Shown here: in pieces, positions 53,217-62,565 of the stretch
How the letters are laid out: each line of letters starts with the position of its first letter
How positions within the stretch are numbered: the first letter of the stretch is position 1
Origin: Aphanomyces cochlioides
Taxonomy: Eukaryota > Oomycota > Saprolegniomycetes > Saprolegniales > Verrucalvaceae
Direction of reading: 5' to 3'
DNA length: 64,000 nucleotides
Assembly (NCBI GenBank): GCA_019828595.1
Contig: JAHQRK010000012.1
Span: forward strand, 1,240,001 to 1,304,000
Translations under genes and position numbers: made by a program
Notes under the pieces: model-generated
What the model was told of the DNA's origin: nothing
The model's input: the letters and a program-made list of their open reading frames with translations, nothing else
The model's database searches: none

Positions 53217-53360
53217 AATTGTGGTTTAAATCGAAGGCGTCGTTATTTTACGCTACCTTGGATCAACATTGTTGTTTTGCCTTGCTGTCGAAGTGATCAA
53301 TTTGTCCTGGTCATTGTTTTTCATATCGATTTATCAAATGCATTCATATATATTATTCAT

Positions 53361-54377
53361 TTACAAAAACTGCTCATGTTCTGGAAGTCCCTCACCTTCA
53401 TTCAAATCTCCAACATCATCGTTTTCGAATTGATTCACATCGGCCATTCTCATCTCTCTGTGCTTTTGGTGGCCGATATGGGGGCATGAAAACAGATTAT
53501 TTTGGCACTGGCCACCCTTTTTCGTTTTCGCCAAATACGCCTCATTCGTTTTGGCTTTTGCTACATTTGGATTCCGGTGCTGGGGGTATGGACAAGTCTC
53601 TGCTGGCAGCTTGCATGGTCTCTTGGTTGATGTGTTGAGGGAATTACACAAACAACGACCTCGTGCGGAATCTTGATCAAAGCAACGCTGTGCTGACGTC
53701 TCGTGAAAGTCTCCTTCGTTCGAGTGACCCTTAAGCTCCAGGAATGCCTCGATCTTCTCAAGACGGACATTAAATAGGTGAGCAGCCGCTTGAAAGCCAT
53801 GCAAACTGCTCAAGTGCTCTTCAATTTCGCAAATCCTCTTGGTCTGATCGTCAATCTTCATAACCAGTTGAGCGACTTCTCGGTTTTGCTGTTGCAGACC
53901 GTCCATAACCAAGTTGATTTTCCTCATGGCCCGCGAGTGACGCGAGCTAATTGTTTCGACTTCGGCTAATCTGGCGCCAATCTGACCCAAAAGCCCCTCG
54001 ACTCGAAGACCCCGGCATCCATCGTTCTCAGTGACGTCCTTGGGTGACATGGGTGGAGTGTCAGTTGTTTCTGAAGGCGGAAGAACGGGTTGATCGGAAA
54101 CAGAGTGGACAATTAGTTGATTTTCTTGGGATGCAGCTTTGGCTCTGCTGACTTCTTCAGCCTTGGTCGCTCTCTTTGCCTTCAAAACATCGATGCGCCT
54201 CGTCCGGTTAGCCTTCGTCATCTGGGTATCACGGACAAAGCTGTCATCTTGACCCAAATCCGCTTGGACGATTGAACCCGCACGTGGACGCAGTGAGTAA
54301 CGAGATCGGCCACGAAATTCCGACTCGGATTCACTGAAGATGTCTGATTGACGTGACGCCGATCGCGAGCGCGACAT
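53361..54377 (-). CDS. Antisense coiled-coil ORF inside the gypsy element
   Basis: 338 codons from ATG 54377, uninterrupted, opposite to gag-pol and wholly inside the element. The N-terminus is Ser/Arg-rich (MSRSRSASRQSDIFSESESE), the middle (about 125-220) is a coiled coil (RLAEVETISSRHSRAMRKIN, QNREVAQLVMKIDDQTKR). The C-terminal part has a Cys/His cluster (CLCNSLN..CKLPAETCPYPQHR and CQNNLFSCPHIGHQKH) that could bind zinc. Convergent with pol: its stop is 145 bp from the pol stop. I do not recognise a host family. It may be an accessory protein or a captured host gene. A gag-like nucleic-acid-binding role is possible from the layout. Confidence 0.7.
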   Translation of the reverse strand: MSRSRSASRQSDIFSESESEFRGRSRYSLRPRAGSIVQADLGQDDSFVRDTQMTKANRTRRIDVLKAKRATKAEEVSRAKAASQENQLIVHSVSDQPVLPPSETTDTPPMSPKDVTENDGCRGLRVEGLLGQIGARLAEVETISSRHSRAMRKINLVMDGLQQQNREVAQLVMKIDDQTKRICEIEEHLSSLHGFQAAAHLFNVRLEKIEAFLELKGHSNEGDFHETSAQRCFDQDSARGRCLCNSLNTSTKRPCKLPAETCPYPQHRNPNVAKAKTNEAYLAKTKKGGQCQNNLFSCPHIGHQKHREMRMADVNQFENDDVGDLNEGEGLPEHEQFL

Positions 54378-54794
54378 ATTTTGAAATGAAGTAGGCTTTG
54401 TGGTTGATAGGGCAACACGATCGGCTTGTGGTTTCTATCCCAACTGGAATGGCGTTGAAAATTCGAAAATTTGCTTGAGTACATGGTTGGTCACACATGC
54501 CGTCCAAATTCCGGGTACAACGCAACATTCCCAATCTTCTAGCATTACCCCTTTTGCACTCATTTCAAATTCCTATCCAATCTCTATCATTTGTCGTTTG
54601 GTTTGTATGAAACTCATTTTGATTTTTTGGAATATTTTGATTGGATAAAATTGAACCCGTTTTTCATCATAAGTGACACCCATCATCATTGATTTGCAGT
54701 TGAAACCATTGCGGTTGGATTTGCGGTTGAAACCATATCATAGCTGAAGCTAAATGACAAATACCTATTGAAATACACTCATTTTCCATTATCA

Positions 54795-55412
54795 ATGATT
54801 GACAATCGCGATCCCGACTGGATTACTCATATCTCGGAGAGCAGAATGCTCTATTCTAGCCGGGGTGATCACCCCCCGTGCGACAAGAAGACACCCCACA
54901 TGCCACGTCGTGCTAGAAAAGTGAGGCATTACTTAGCCAACTTTGCTCACCCGGATCTACGTGACGGCGAAAAGACTTCTTGGTTCCGCAAGGACGATTT
55001 TCAAAATCCCGACTTGGTTTGGCGCTTCAATCATTTTTGGGAGAGCAAGAGAAATAATCCAAGGCTCACCTACAAAGCATTTATTTCGATGCCAAACTAC
55101 CGCGATTTGGCTGAAGTCCACAGCATTTCCAACCATGAAGAACGAAATGGCGCTCTTTATTACTTGGTTCATTGGATGTATCCACAACCTCGCGATGGCA
55201 AAGAGTCAACGTGGTATCCAGCGGATGAACTAGATTATGCTGCTGCAGCGATCGAACGCTATGAGCTCTTTCGCACGTGTAGAAGAGACCATCCAGACAT
55301 GACCTATGCGGAATTTGTGTCGAAAGAAATTCGAAACCACTTGGCCGTTGGCGCCGACGATAAAATGTCTTGCTCATGGGAAGCGATACGACAGGCCTGT
55401 CGACTCCTGTAA
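54795..55412 (+). CDS. Accessory ORF with tandem chromodomain-like repeats (gypsy ORF3)
   Basis: 205 codons from ATG 54795, in the position of env between pol and the 3' LTR. Two internal repeats of about 60 residues align: VRHYLANFAHPDLRDGEKTS-WF...KRNNPRLTYKAFIS and LYYLVHWMYPQPRDGKEST-WY...RRDHPDMTYAEFVS. The second, with LAEVHSISNHEERNG before it, has the layout of a chromodomain (EVxxIxxHxxxNGxxxYLVxW, then STWxPxDEL and a helix). It may tether particles or integration complexes to chromatin. Whether it is made from a spliced RNA is unknown. No signal peptide or membrane segment argues for an envelope. Confidence 0.65.
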   Translation: MIDNRDPDWITHISESRMLYSSRGDHPPCDKKTPHMPRRARKVRHYLANFAHPDLRDGEKTSWFRKDDFQNPDLVWRFNHFWESKRNNPRLTYKAFISMPNYRDLAEVHSISNHEERNGALYYLVHWMYPQPRDGKESTWYPADELDYAAAAIERYELFRTCRRDHPDMTYAEFVSKEIRNHLAVGADDKMSCSWEAIRQACRLL

Positions 55413-55468
55413 CCAACCCTTTCACTTTCCAGGACAGTGGTGTATGAATCGTTTTTGAGATTCATGGC

Positions 55469-55871
55469 TTGAAAATCGAGGATGGTGTACCACGAAAGTA
55501 CATGAAGCGATTTATGAACCACGTCCATGATCATGGTTTGCCAATATCACTGTCGACATACGATGTTGATTTGTTTCCCAAGCCTCGACCAGCCAAAGAT
55601 ATGCTTCGCCAAGTACTGATGGAAACGCTGATGGAGTTCACAAACAGAACGACAGTGTATGCTTGTTACGAGCGAAGGTTATCTGTCTCATTGCCGAATT
55701 GTCTTGCAAGACAGATTTCTGACGACCTTTTATGACGGTGATTTCGAGCATGGATGGCTTGAACTTGGTAGTTTCTCTCAAGTCCAATGCTTGCGAGAGC
55801 TAGCCCTCACATCCCCCGTGAAGATCCGTCGTGGGCAAACGAGAAAATTGAAATTAGCGGCTGCATATTAA
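55469..55871 (+). pseudogene. Gypsy 3' accessory segment, two overlapping frames
   Basis: One frame (55469-55735; first ATG 55502) reads MKRFMNHVHDHGLPISLST and DMLRQVLMETLMEFTNRTTV. A second (55659-55871) reads EGYLSHCRIVLQDRFLTTFY and GWLELGSFSQVQCLRELA. They look like halves of one protein split by a frameshift near 55660, or exons. Neither is recognised. The segment ends 50 bp before the 3' LTR. Confidence 0.35.
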
Positions 55872-55923
55872 ACGAATATGCGAACACTGCATTCTCTATC
55901 GTTCGTACAGTGTTGGGGTGGTT

Positions 55924-56534
55924 TGTCATCCAACAATGGAAGTATCACTGGAGCAGCGTCTGTTGTTGTTGTGGTTTCTTTAGCAGGTTGGGCTCGGCAA
56001 ACGACGCGGGCTCAATTGACTCAGTGCCGCGGTGAGCGAGATCCAAGTGGTCTGTCGACGCATCGTACACTTCAGCAACCTTGGCGGCCGTCAGTTTTTT
56101 TTGTCTTGGGCTTGTCGACATCAGCGTCGCCTTTGTACGCCGGTCGGATCTTGCCTTTTGCATCGCAACCAATAATTTCATCAAGTCTTGCAAGGAATCG
56201 AATATGGTTCCCACTATGTCTGGACAGCGAGCTCGGTCAAGGTCCTCCACAGAGCTAAGTCTCTCGGCCTCAAAGACGTCGTGTACCTCCTCGGTGTCAC
56301 CTCAGCTTGAGATTCCCTTCGAGTGAGAGCCATGCCGTGATCCACCCGCCGAGATTCATCACATGGACCAGATGTGGAGATGAGACGAGCACTTTACCAT
56401 TTACACTTACACTTTACCACTTCCTGGTTTACTGCTTTACCAATTGTCGCTTAAATATCGAAAAGGGGAATAGCTCAGTGTACAATCGCGTATATTAAAT
56501 TTAATTATACGCTAAATAGTAGGGGGATAGCTCA
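55924..56534 (+). repeat. Gypsy 3' LTR
   Basis: 611 bp equal to the 5' LTR apart from one position (56177). It is preceded by the purine-rich TTGGGGTGG. A further copy of the LTR tail (hairpin arms at 56545-56551 and 56563-56569) follows directly, so the 3' end carries a tandem duplication of about 57 bp. Confidence 0.92.
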
Positions 56535-56577
56535 GTGTACAATCGCGTATATTGAATTTAATTATACGCTAAATAAT

Positions 56578-58392
56578 AATGACCGTCATTAATCACTCTT
56601 GAGTGAATAATATTGGTACTTGTGAGATTTGAACGCAGGCAGATTTACCTCTTGAAATTTGATTTTTGTTGTATAAGTTGATACAGGTAAAAGTTGGCTT
56701 CTTGACACGTCGCATGTGCTGTCGATTGTGGTCTTCATGTCGTGTAACAACATGAATGGTCTTGGGTTATGTGGACAGGGACAGACTTGTCTTGTCTTCG
56801 ACGTCAGATGGGTGTGGAGTAATCTTGGACTGGCTTCAGAACGTCCACATGTTGCTTTGACTAATCTTGGACAGGACCATTGGCACCAGATGATGTGTGA
56901 ACTAATCTTCCACTGGATTTTTTTCTTGTCGCAAAGTGCTATCGTCGTTGAACGTTGGTGCGTCACCGTCGATTGTGCAGTCGTCATGGGTGCCTTGTTG
57001 TCGCATGTTCTTGGGTCGTTGATCGTGTCTTGATGTTTGTATGGTCTTGCCAGAGGAAGTTCACTGGATTTTTTTCTTGCCGGACTTAAAAATTTGAGTG
57101 GCGGAGAACTTCCTTGAGGATGTTTTGAAAAGTTCCTTGGCCATTTTTCAATTTTGCCGCTGCCATGCCGCCGTGATGCTGTCGCTCTGCTGCTTCGTTT
57201 GGCCGCTGATGTTGCTGTTCGTGGTCGTGTTGTGCTGTTGTTGCCGCTTGGGGTGCCGTGCTGCTGCTGCTGTGGTCGCTTGCTGTGCCGTGTCGTTGTT
57301 GCCGCTACCGTGTCCGTGCTGCCGTGTTTTTGCCGCTTGCTATGCCGACGCTCGTGTGACTTGCAGTGGGTGCGACTTGCCGTGGGTGCGATCTGCCATG
57401 GGTGCGATGGGTGCGACCGCGATACACGATGGCTGAAGAAGGCGATGGGCTTCAAGGAAGACAAGATTCAAGGCGTTCAAGAACAAGAGCCAGCTGGAGC
57501 GAATAGCGAGCGGTCAAATCTCCGTCCCTTCGTGAGTGTCGGGACGCAGGGCCTCACCCGTCTTTCTGCTCGTGGTTTGATTCGGCTGGCTTTTGAGAAG
57601 AAGGCGTCCAAGGCGTTCAAGGAAGAAAAGCGCGAAGACTTTTTTCCAAGTCGGCTCTGCTTTTGTGGAGTCGACAGCGTGTCGCTTGGAGTGCCGAAAA
57701 AAGCTGGCTGTGGGGTGTGACGAGGGGGGGATACCTCCGATCGCTCCTAGGCCAGTTGGTAGTCCCCCTACCCGGATACTTCTTGAGGGCGCGTTGCCTT
57801 TTTACTTTGCCGCCGTCGAGTCGTGGCTTCGGCCGCGACTTTCAACCCTTGGGACTTTGTCTCAAGGGGATGCCCCGGGGCTTCAAGGAAGACTTCAGCG
57901 ATTTGGCTTGGTTTGTATCTCGTGCTTGTTGGTATGACTTGTTTAGGAAAGCGAGCGAGCGAGCGATTTTTGCGACCGGTCGCCCATTTTGGCGCCGATG
58001 ATTCGTCGTCGGCGCGTCCAAGAAGGTGGGAATTGGCTACGCCGGGCCAGCCATCCGCGGTCCATTCGACCAACTTCGTAAGTTGTTTCCTTTGTTTTTG
58101 CTTGACTTTTGTGCTTAGCTTGTTTTTTTCTTGCTTTTTCAAGCGAAGTTGGCGAAAATCACCAAGTCTTTCCGAAAAACCTCGCCGATTTTGTGCGAAG
58201 CGCTGCCCAATTTTTTAATTTCGTAATTCACCCTTGAATTGTCGATTTTTCTTGATTTTTGTAGTTGAATTTCAACTTGGTTGGACTTGCCTTCAAAACT
58301 TTGGCGCGCTTGCGGGTAAGTTTGCTTCAATTCAAACAAAGATCTCACTTTAACTTGTAGATCCATCATGTTGACTAATCGAGCCGGAGTAA
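56578..58392. other. Interval between gypsy and LINE, CTG/GCC-rich centre
   Basis: No gene is supported. The stretch 57170-57360 is rich in GCTGCTG and TGCCGC, which opens long frames on both strands (a Ser/Arg/Thr-rich minus-strand frame of 291 codons among them) with no domain. 57720-58390 could be the 3' untranslated part of the LINE on the minus strand; after the ORF2 stop that strand becomes A-rich (AAAAAGCAAGAAAAAAAC near 58125). Confidence 0.4.
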
Positions 58393-61300
58393 TCAAGCCA
58401 ACTTGAACTTGAAGATTGTGGGATGTTTACTCAAAAATCGGCGGTACGAACCACGGTGTCTTAACAATCCAAGGATAATCATTGCCTGTTGATAGGTGTC
58501 TTGATCGTGAATGTGGCGAAGCCATCGGCGGACATTAGACGCCCAAAAAGTCAACGCAACATCGTTCAACGCTGGTAAGTGTGGTGTCTTGGCTCCGTCA
58601 AACTTGACTTTGTTTCGGTGTGTCCATAGGAGGTGAATAATGCCGCCAACAAGCATAAACCAGAGCCGATGGAGAACGTCTCGATATCGAGTCCATCGCT
58701 GCGCGACTTGAAAAGCATCGATGTTTTCGACCCACTCCCAGGTAAAGCGAACCCCAAACAAACTCCATGCCTCACGATGTTGTAGCCAAAGATCTCGTGT
58801 GATTGTGCATTCCATGAACAAGTGCCGCAATGTTTCTCGCGCATAACAATTCGGGTAGCAGCATCGAAGTGCTCTTGGGTCAGTGGCCTCCTTGTACTTG
58901 AATTTATTGCCCACTGGGATGATGTCGTAGAGAATTCGCGTCCAAAGATCTGCTTGAACTGGCGTCACAAGACTGGCAAAAGGCTTGACAAAATGTGAAA
59001 GGTATTTGGCGATTTTCGCTCGAGTGTCACGTGTGCCAGAGTGGAAGGGATGCGACCGCGTTAACAAAGGAGCATGGAAGCTCACTCGCTTGATGATTTT
59101 CGTTGTCCACGACTTGAACGGTACGTCGACATCTCCTTGTCGATATGAAATCACCGTTTGCGGACTAGGATCGTTTTCAACCGGGGCGTCTAGCCGCTTG
59201 TTGGCTTGAGTCCAAACATTCGTTGCAATCAGCGTTACCAGCTTGTAAAAGTGCTTGAAGGATGTCGGGACAGGTAATTCTTCGACGAAGTGATCTAGGT
59301 GGTCTTCCATCGACTCACGAAACTCATCGTAGGTTGGCCACGTTCGACCTGGAGTCAACAAGTCTTCAAGGCAGTGTATGCTTCTCCAAGCAAGGTGTCT
59401 GTACCAGTCGCGATGGTTTTGAAGCGTGATTGCAAGCGACGATATCCCGTCTCGACCCGGGACTTGAAAAAGAGGGTGCGACGACAACCACAATGGCATT
59501 TGTGTCATCTGACTCAGCGTAGGCTCGTGTGGTGTCTTCATTGTCATTGGAATTTGAGCCCATTGCTTCCAGACATTGCGCCAAAACGGTGAGAGCAACT
59601 TGAACTGGACGAGCTTATTGTTTGGGCTAGGATGATACATCATGAAGTCCCAATTTGTCACTCGAGAGTATGGATACATGCAACGACTCAAGCGATCTGT
59701 CGGTAAGATTGCCCATTGTGGAGGCTTTTCTTGATCAGCTTGGACTAGGAGTTGAAGACGAGTGACTCTTTGTTTTCGAATCGCTGAAGCAATATGCGGC
59801 ACTTTGAAGCCCGTCTTCGAGTCATGGATCAAGCCACTTGGAGCAAGGGCCAAATACTTGTCTTCGGCTTGCGTGCGTCGACTCATGACAAACTTGTTGA
59901 CCATAGACTGCCATTTTCGCACGGTATTGTCTGGTATCGGTAGCACCATCGTGTAATGCCAAAGCTGTGATAGGATAATCGTTTTCACAAGCAACCGCCT
60001 GCCTTTGAGGGTTCTTGCTCGACACGCCCACGTGGTAAACGACTTGTAAAACTTATCGCTGATTGCATTGATTTGAAGCATAGGATCCAATTGGTGTCCC
60101 AGTTCAATCCCAAGATATTTCACTGGCGTTCCACTTGGTACCATGTTCAATCTTGGATGTTGGAATACTGATTGATTGTTGTCTAGCGTCAAGACTTTGC
60201 TCTTACTGCGATTGAGTTTTGCTCCAGAGTGACGGCAAAACTCGTCGACGAGCTTAAGCTGTTCTTCCAAGTCGCCCACGGAGCTGGAGATGAGCGTTGT
60301 GTCGTCGGCGAAGAGAAGAACGGAAGCGATCCCAGAGTCCGAGAAAGCGTAACCATACTCGGGATGATTGCGAAGCATTTGAGCGAGCGGTTCTATCGTC
60401 AAGACGAAAAGCATCGAAGACAACGGATCGCCTTGCTTGACTCCTCGCGATGGATAGAATGGATCGGTAAGTCTGCCATTGATGTTCAAACTGACTTGAG
60501 TTTGGTTGTAGAGTAACTTAACCCAGTCAATGAAGTGATCTCCAACATTGAATTTCTTCAAAACGGCGAACATGAACTCATGATTCACACGATCATAGGC
60601 CTTTTCAAAGTCCAGGAACATCGCGTAGGCTTCTTGATTGAAGGTGGTGCAATGATGTTGAAGGTCTTGCAGAAAGATGACATGATCATGGATCCGCCTG
60701 CCTTTGACGAAGCCATTTTGTTCGGGTTGGACGATCAACGGTAAGACTTGTGACATTCGATACGCTAACGCGCGCGATAGGACTTTGACTTCAACTGGAA
60801 TCAAGGCAATGGGTCGATAGTTCGCTGGGTTGCGTCGATCGCCGCCTTTGAAGAGCAACGATATGGCGGACCAGCGTTGCGAGGCCAACATGATGCCTTC
60901 CTGAAGTTGGTGGTTGAAGACTACCGACAAGATTTCGCCAAACAAGGCTGGATGTAGCTGGTAAAAGCCAGCCGAGAACCCATCTATTCCAGGTGACTTG
61001 TGAGGATTCATCGTCTTGATGGATTGCGCTAGCTCTTCGATCGTCAACGGCGCATCCAAAGCCTCTGAATCGTCTTGGGGTAAGTTTCTCTCAAGTACAT
61101 TCAAGAACTGTGACTTCTCTTGTGGACTTGTAGGTTGAAAGTCGCCTTCACTCATCACCGCCGACCAATGACGATTGAATGCTGCATGAATTTCCTCTGG
61201 TATGGCAGTGACGTTTCCTTGTTCGTCGTAACATCCGACGATAGGTATGGAAAACTGCCGAGCGCGTGGTTTGCGAAAGAAATGACTTGTCGGTGCCTCG

Positions 61301-62565
61301 TTTTGGGTGGCGTGGAAGTCAAAACTCAAGTCCGCGTGGTGCTGTTTCAAGTCTTGCTTCTTGGTCTCATACTGTGTCCTTGCAGTATTGAGAGCTGCTT
61401 CGGTGAGGCGTCCGTGATGATGTCGTAACTGAGCTTGTAGCCATTGGATCTTGGCCTCTTGAAGTGCGTTCTTTTGGTTCGTTACCATTCGAGCGTGATA
61501 TTTCTGAAGAAAGCGTTTGGTGCGGCGTTGCCATTGAGTCCACAAGACTCCTGGCTGGTCCGATGTCCGCAGTCGCTCGAGCAGTTCGCTGGCTTCGGAC
61601 ACAATCGCCTCTCGAACTTCTCGGATCGCCAAAAGTTCTTTTGGCAGCTTCCAGTAGCTCTTGACGCGTGTTGTTTTTACTGGTTGGAGCTCCACTTTGT
61701 GCCATAAGTGATCTGTGTTTGCTGTAGGCTCGAAGTACTCGCCAGCAGAATACATTCGACACAAGGCAGGCTGAAGGAAGATGTAATCAAGCCGATTGAG
61801 TCCCTTCGGCGAAGAGTAAACCTTCTTCGTGGGGTTGAAAGATCTCCAGGCGTCGACGACCTCAAGTTCTTGTAGCCACGCGAAACAAGACTGCCTGTTG
61901 ACTTGGTGGTTTGAGGTGGTGGAGCCTCTTGAGTCCAATGCTCGATCCATCGGGAGATTGAAGTCTCCCATGACGACATGTTTGGACGCGATTGGGAAGT
62001 TTCGTGGCAAGGCATCAAAGAAGGCGTCTCGCTCGCTGTCTTCAACAGGTGCGTAGACATTGTGGTAGTAGATGGGGTCGTCTCCCCACATTGAACTGAC
62101 CACCATGTAGCGATCTTCGATGTCGTATTGGCGTTCATGGTGAAGTGTGTTGAAGCCAGGGATGGTGTGTTGGAAGATCATGGCGACGCCACCAGATCGG
62201 TATTGTTCAAGTTCGCCTCCCAGAAGCCGATGGTCATTGGCAGCAATGAAGTACTTGTCATGACCAAGAGCGTGAGCAAGGTGAAACATGAACGTGGAGA
62301 ATTTCTTCTCACTGGCAAATTTGGTTTCTTGTAGGGCAACGATCTCGTTCCGTGAGATCATGGTGTTGACAAGTTGGTTTCCATTGTCTCTCGAAAGGCC
62401 ATTTATATTGGCCGTGACAATGGACAAGTTGACAAGTGAAGAGTTGGGGAACGTTGGCTGTGGTGGTTGTTGGTTTGGATGCGATGAAGTTGGTTGCACT
62501 GAAGCCGCGAGGACCTTAGTACAACAAGTTGTTCCTGCGTTGCAGGCGGGTATTGTCGTTGCCAA
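58393..62565 (-). CDS. LINE ORF2: endonuclease and reverse transcriptase, intact
   Basis: 1390 codons. The N-terminal apurinic-type endonuclease (about 45-290) shows VTANINGLSR, ALQETKFAS, HVVMGDFNLPMDR, NRLDYIFLQP and ANTDHLWHKV. Reverse transcriptase (about 510-790) shows PHKSPGIDGFSAGFYQ, NYRPIALIPVEVKVLSR, MFLDFEKAYDRVNHEFM, GVKQGDPLSSMLFVL and the catalytic LLFADDTTLIS (about residue 752). A zinc-binding zf-RVT region (CCYPNCYARETLRHLFMEC) lies near 1235. All key acids are present. The frame opens after a stop inside ORF1 and has no ATG until about residue 68, past the start of the endonuclease, so translation must come from ORF1 by frameshifting, by reinitiation or from a non-ATG codon such as TTG 62565. 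It nicks target DNA and primes reverse transcription from it. Confidence 0.92.
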   Translation of the reverse strand: MATTIPACNAGTTCCTKVLAASVQPTSSHPNQQPPQPTFPNSSLVNLSIVTANINGLSRDNGNQLVNTMISRNEIVALQETKFASEKKFSTFMFHLAHALGHDKYFIAANDHRLLGGELEQYRSGGVAMIFQHTIPGFNTLHHERQYDIEDRYMVVSSMWGDDPIYYHNVYAPVEDSERDAFFDALPRNFPIASKHVVMGDFNLPMDRALDSRGSTTSNHQVNRQSCFAWLQELEVVDAWRSFNPTKKVYSSPKGLNRLDYIFLQPALCRMYSAGEYFEPTANTDHLWHKVELQPVKTTRVKSYWKLPKELLAIREVREAIVSEASELLERLRTSDQPGVLWTQWQRRTKRFLQKYHARMVTNQKNALQEAKIQWLQAQLRHHHGRLTEAALNTARTQYETKKQDLKQHHADLSFDFHATQNEAPTSHFFRKPRARQFSIPIVGCYDEQGNVTAIPEEIHAAFNRHWSAVMSEGDFQPTSPQEKSQFLNVLERNLPQDDSEALDAPLTIEELAQSIKTMNPHKSPGIDGFSAGFYQLHPALFGEILSVVFNHQLQEGIMLASQRWSAISLLFKGGDRRNPANYRPIALIPVEVKVLSRALAYRMSQVLPLIVQPEQNGFVKGRRIHDHVIFLQDLQHHCTTFNQEAYAMFLDFEKAYDRVNHEFMFAVLKKFNVGDHFIDWVKLLYNQTQVSLNINGRLTDPFYPSRGVKQGDPLSSMLFVLTIEPLAQMLRNHPEYGYAFSDSGIASVLLFADDTTLISSSVGDLEEQLKLVDEFCRHSGAKLNRSKSKVLTLDNNQSVFQHPRLNMVPSGTPVKYLGIELGHQLDPMLQINAISDKFYKSFTTWACRARTLKGRRLLVKTIILSQLWHYTMVLPIPDNTVRKWQSMVNKFVMSRRTQAEDKYLALAPSGLIHDSKTGFKVPHIASAIRKQRVTRLQLLVQADQEKPPQWAILPTDRLSRCMYPYSRVTNWDFMMYHPSPNNKLVQFKLLSPFWRNVWKQWAQIPMTMKTPHEPTLSQMTQMPLWLSSHPLFQVPGRDGISSLAITLQNHRDWYRHLAWRSIHCLEDLLTPGRTWPTYDEFRESMEDHLDHFVEELPVPTSFKHFYKLVTLIATNVWTQANKRLDAPVENDPSPQTVISYRQGDVDVPFKSWTTKIIKRVSFHAPLLTRSHPFHSGTRDTRAKIAKYLSHFVKPFASLVTPVQADLWTRILYDIIPVGNKFKYKEATDPRALRCCYPNCYARETLRHLFMECTITRDLWLQHREAWSLFGVRFTWEWVENIDAFQVAQRWTRYRDVLHRLWFMLVGGIIHLLWTHRNKVKFDGAKTPHLPALNDVALTFWASNVRRWLRHIHDQDTYQQAMIILGLLRHRGSYRRFLSKHPTIFKFKLA

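Larger units (their letters stand above)
44440..56534 (+). mobile_element. Chromovirus-like Ty3/gypsy retrotransposon, 12.1 kb, recent but defective
   Basis: LTRs at 44440-45050 and 55924-56534 (611 bp each, TG...CA) differ at only one position I found (44693 versus 56177). A polypurine-like TTGGGGTGG precedes the 3' LTR. The interior encodes gag, zinc knuckle, protease, reverse transcriptase, an inactive-looking RNase H, a second RNase H, integrase and a chromodomain-like end, in gypsy order. An antisense ORF and an independent chromodomain-like ORF lie between pol and the 3' LTR. Gag-pol carries at least six stops or frameshifts. I see no target duplication; a partial extra copy of the LTR tail follows the 3' LTR. 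Confidence 0.9.

Noticed and set aside
56589..57464. Minus-strand Ser/Arg/Thr/Gln-rich frame of 291 codons
   Set aside because: It covers CTG/GCC-rich low-complexity DNA that is open on both strands, with no domain; it also begins within a region of no promoter signal.
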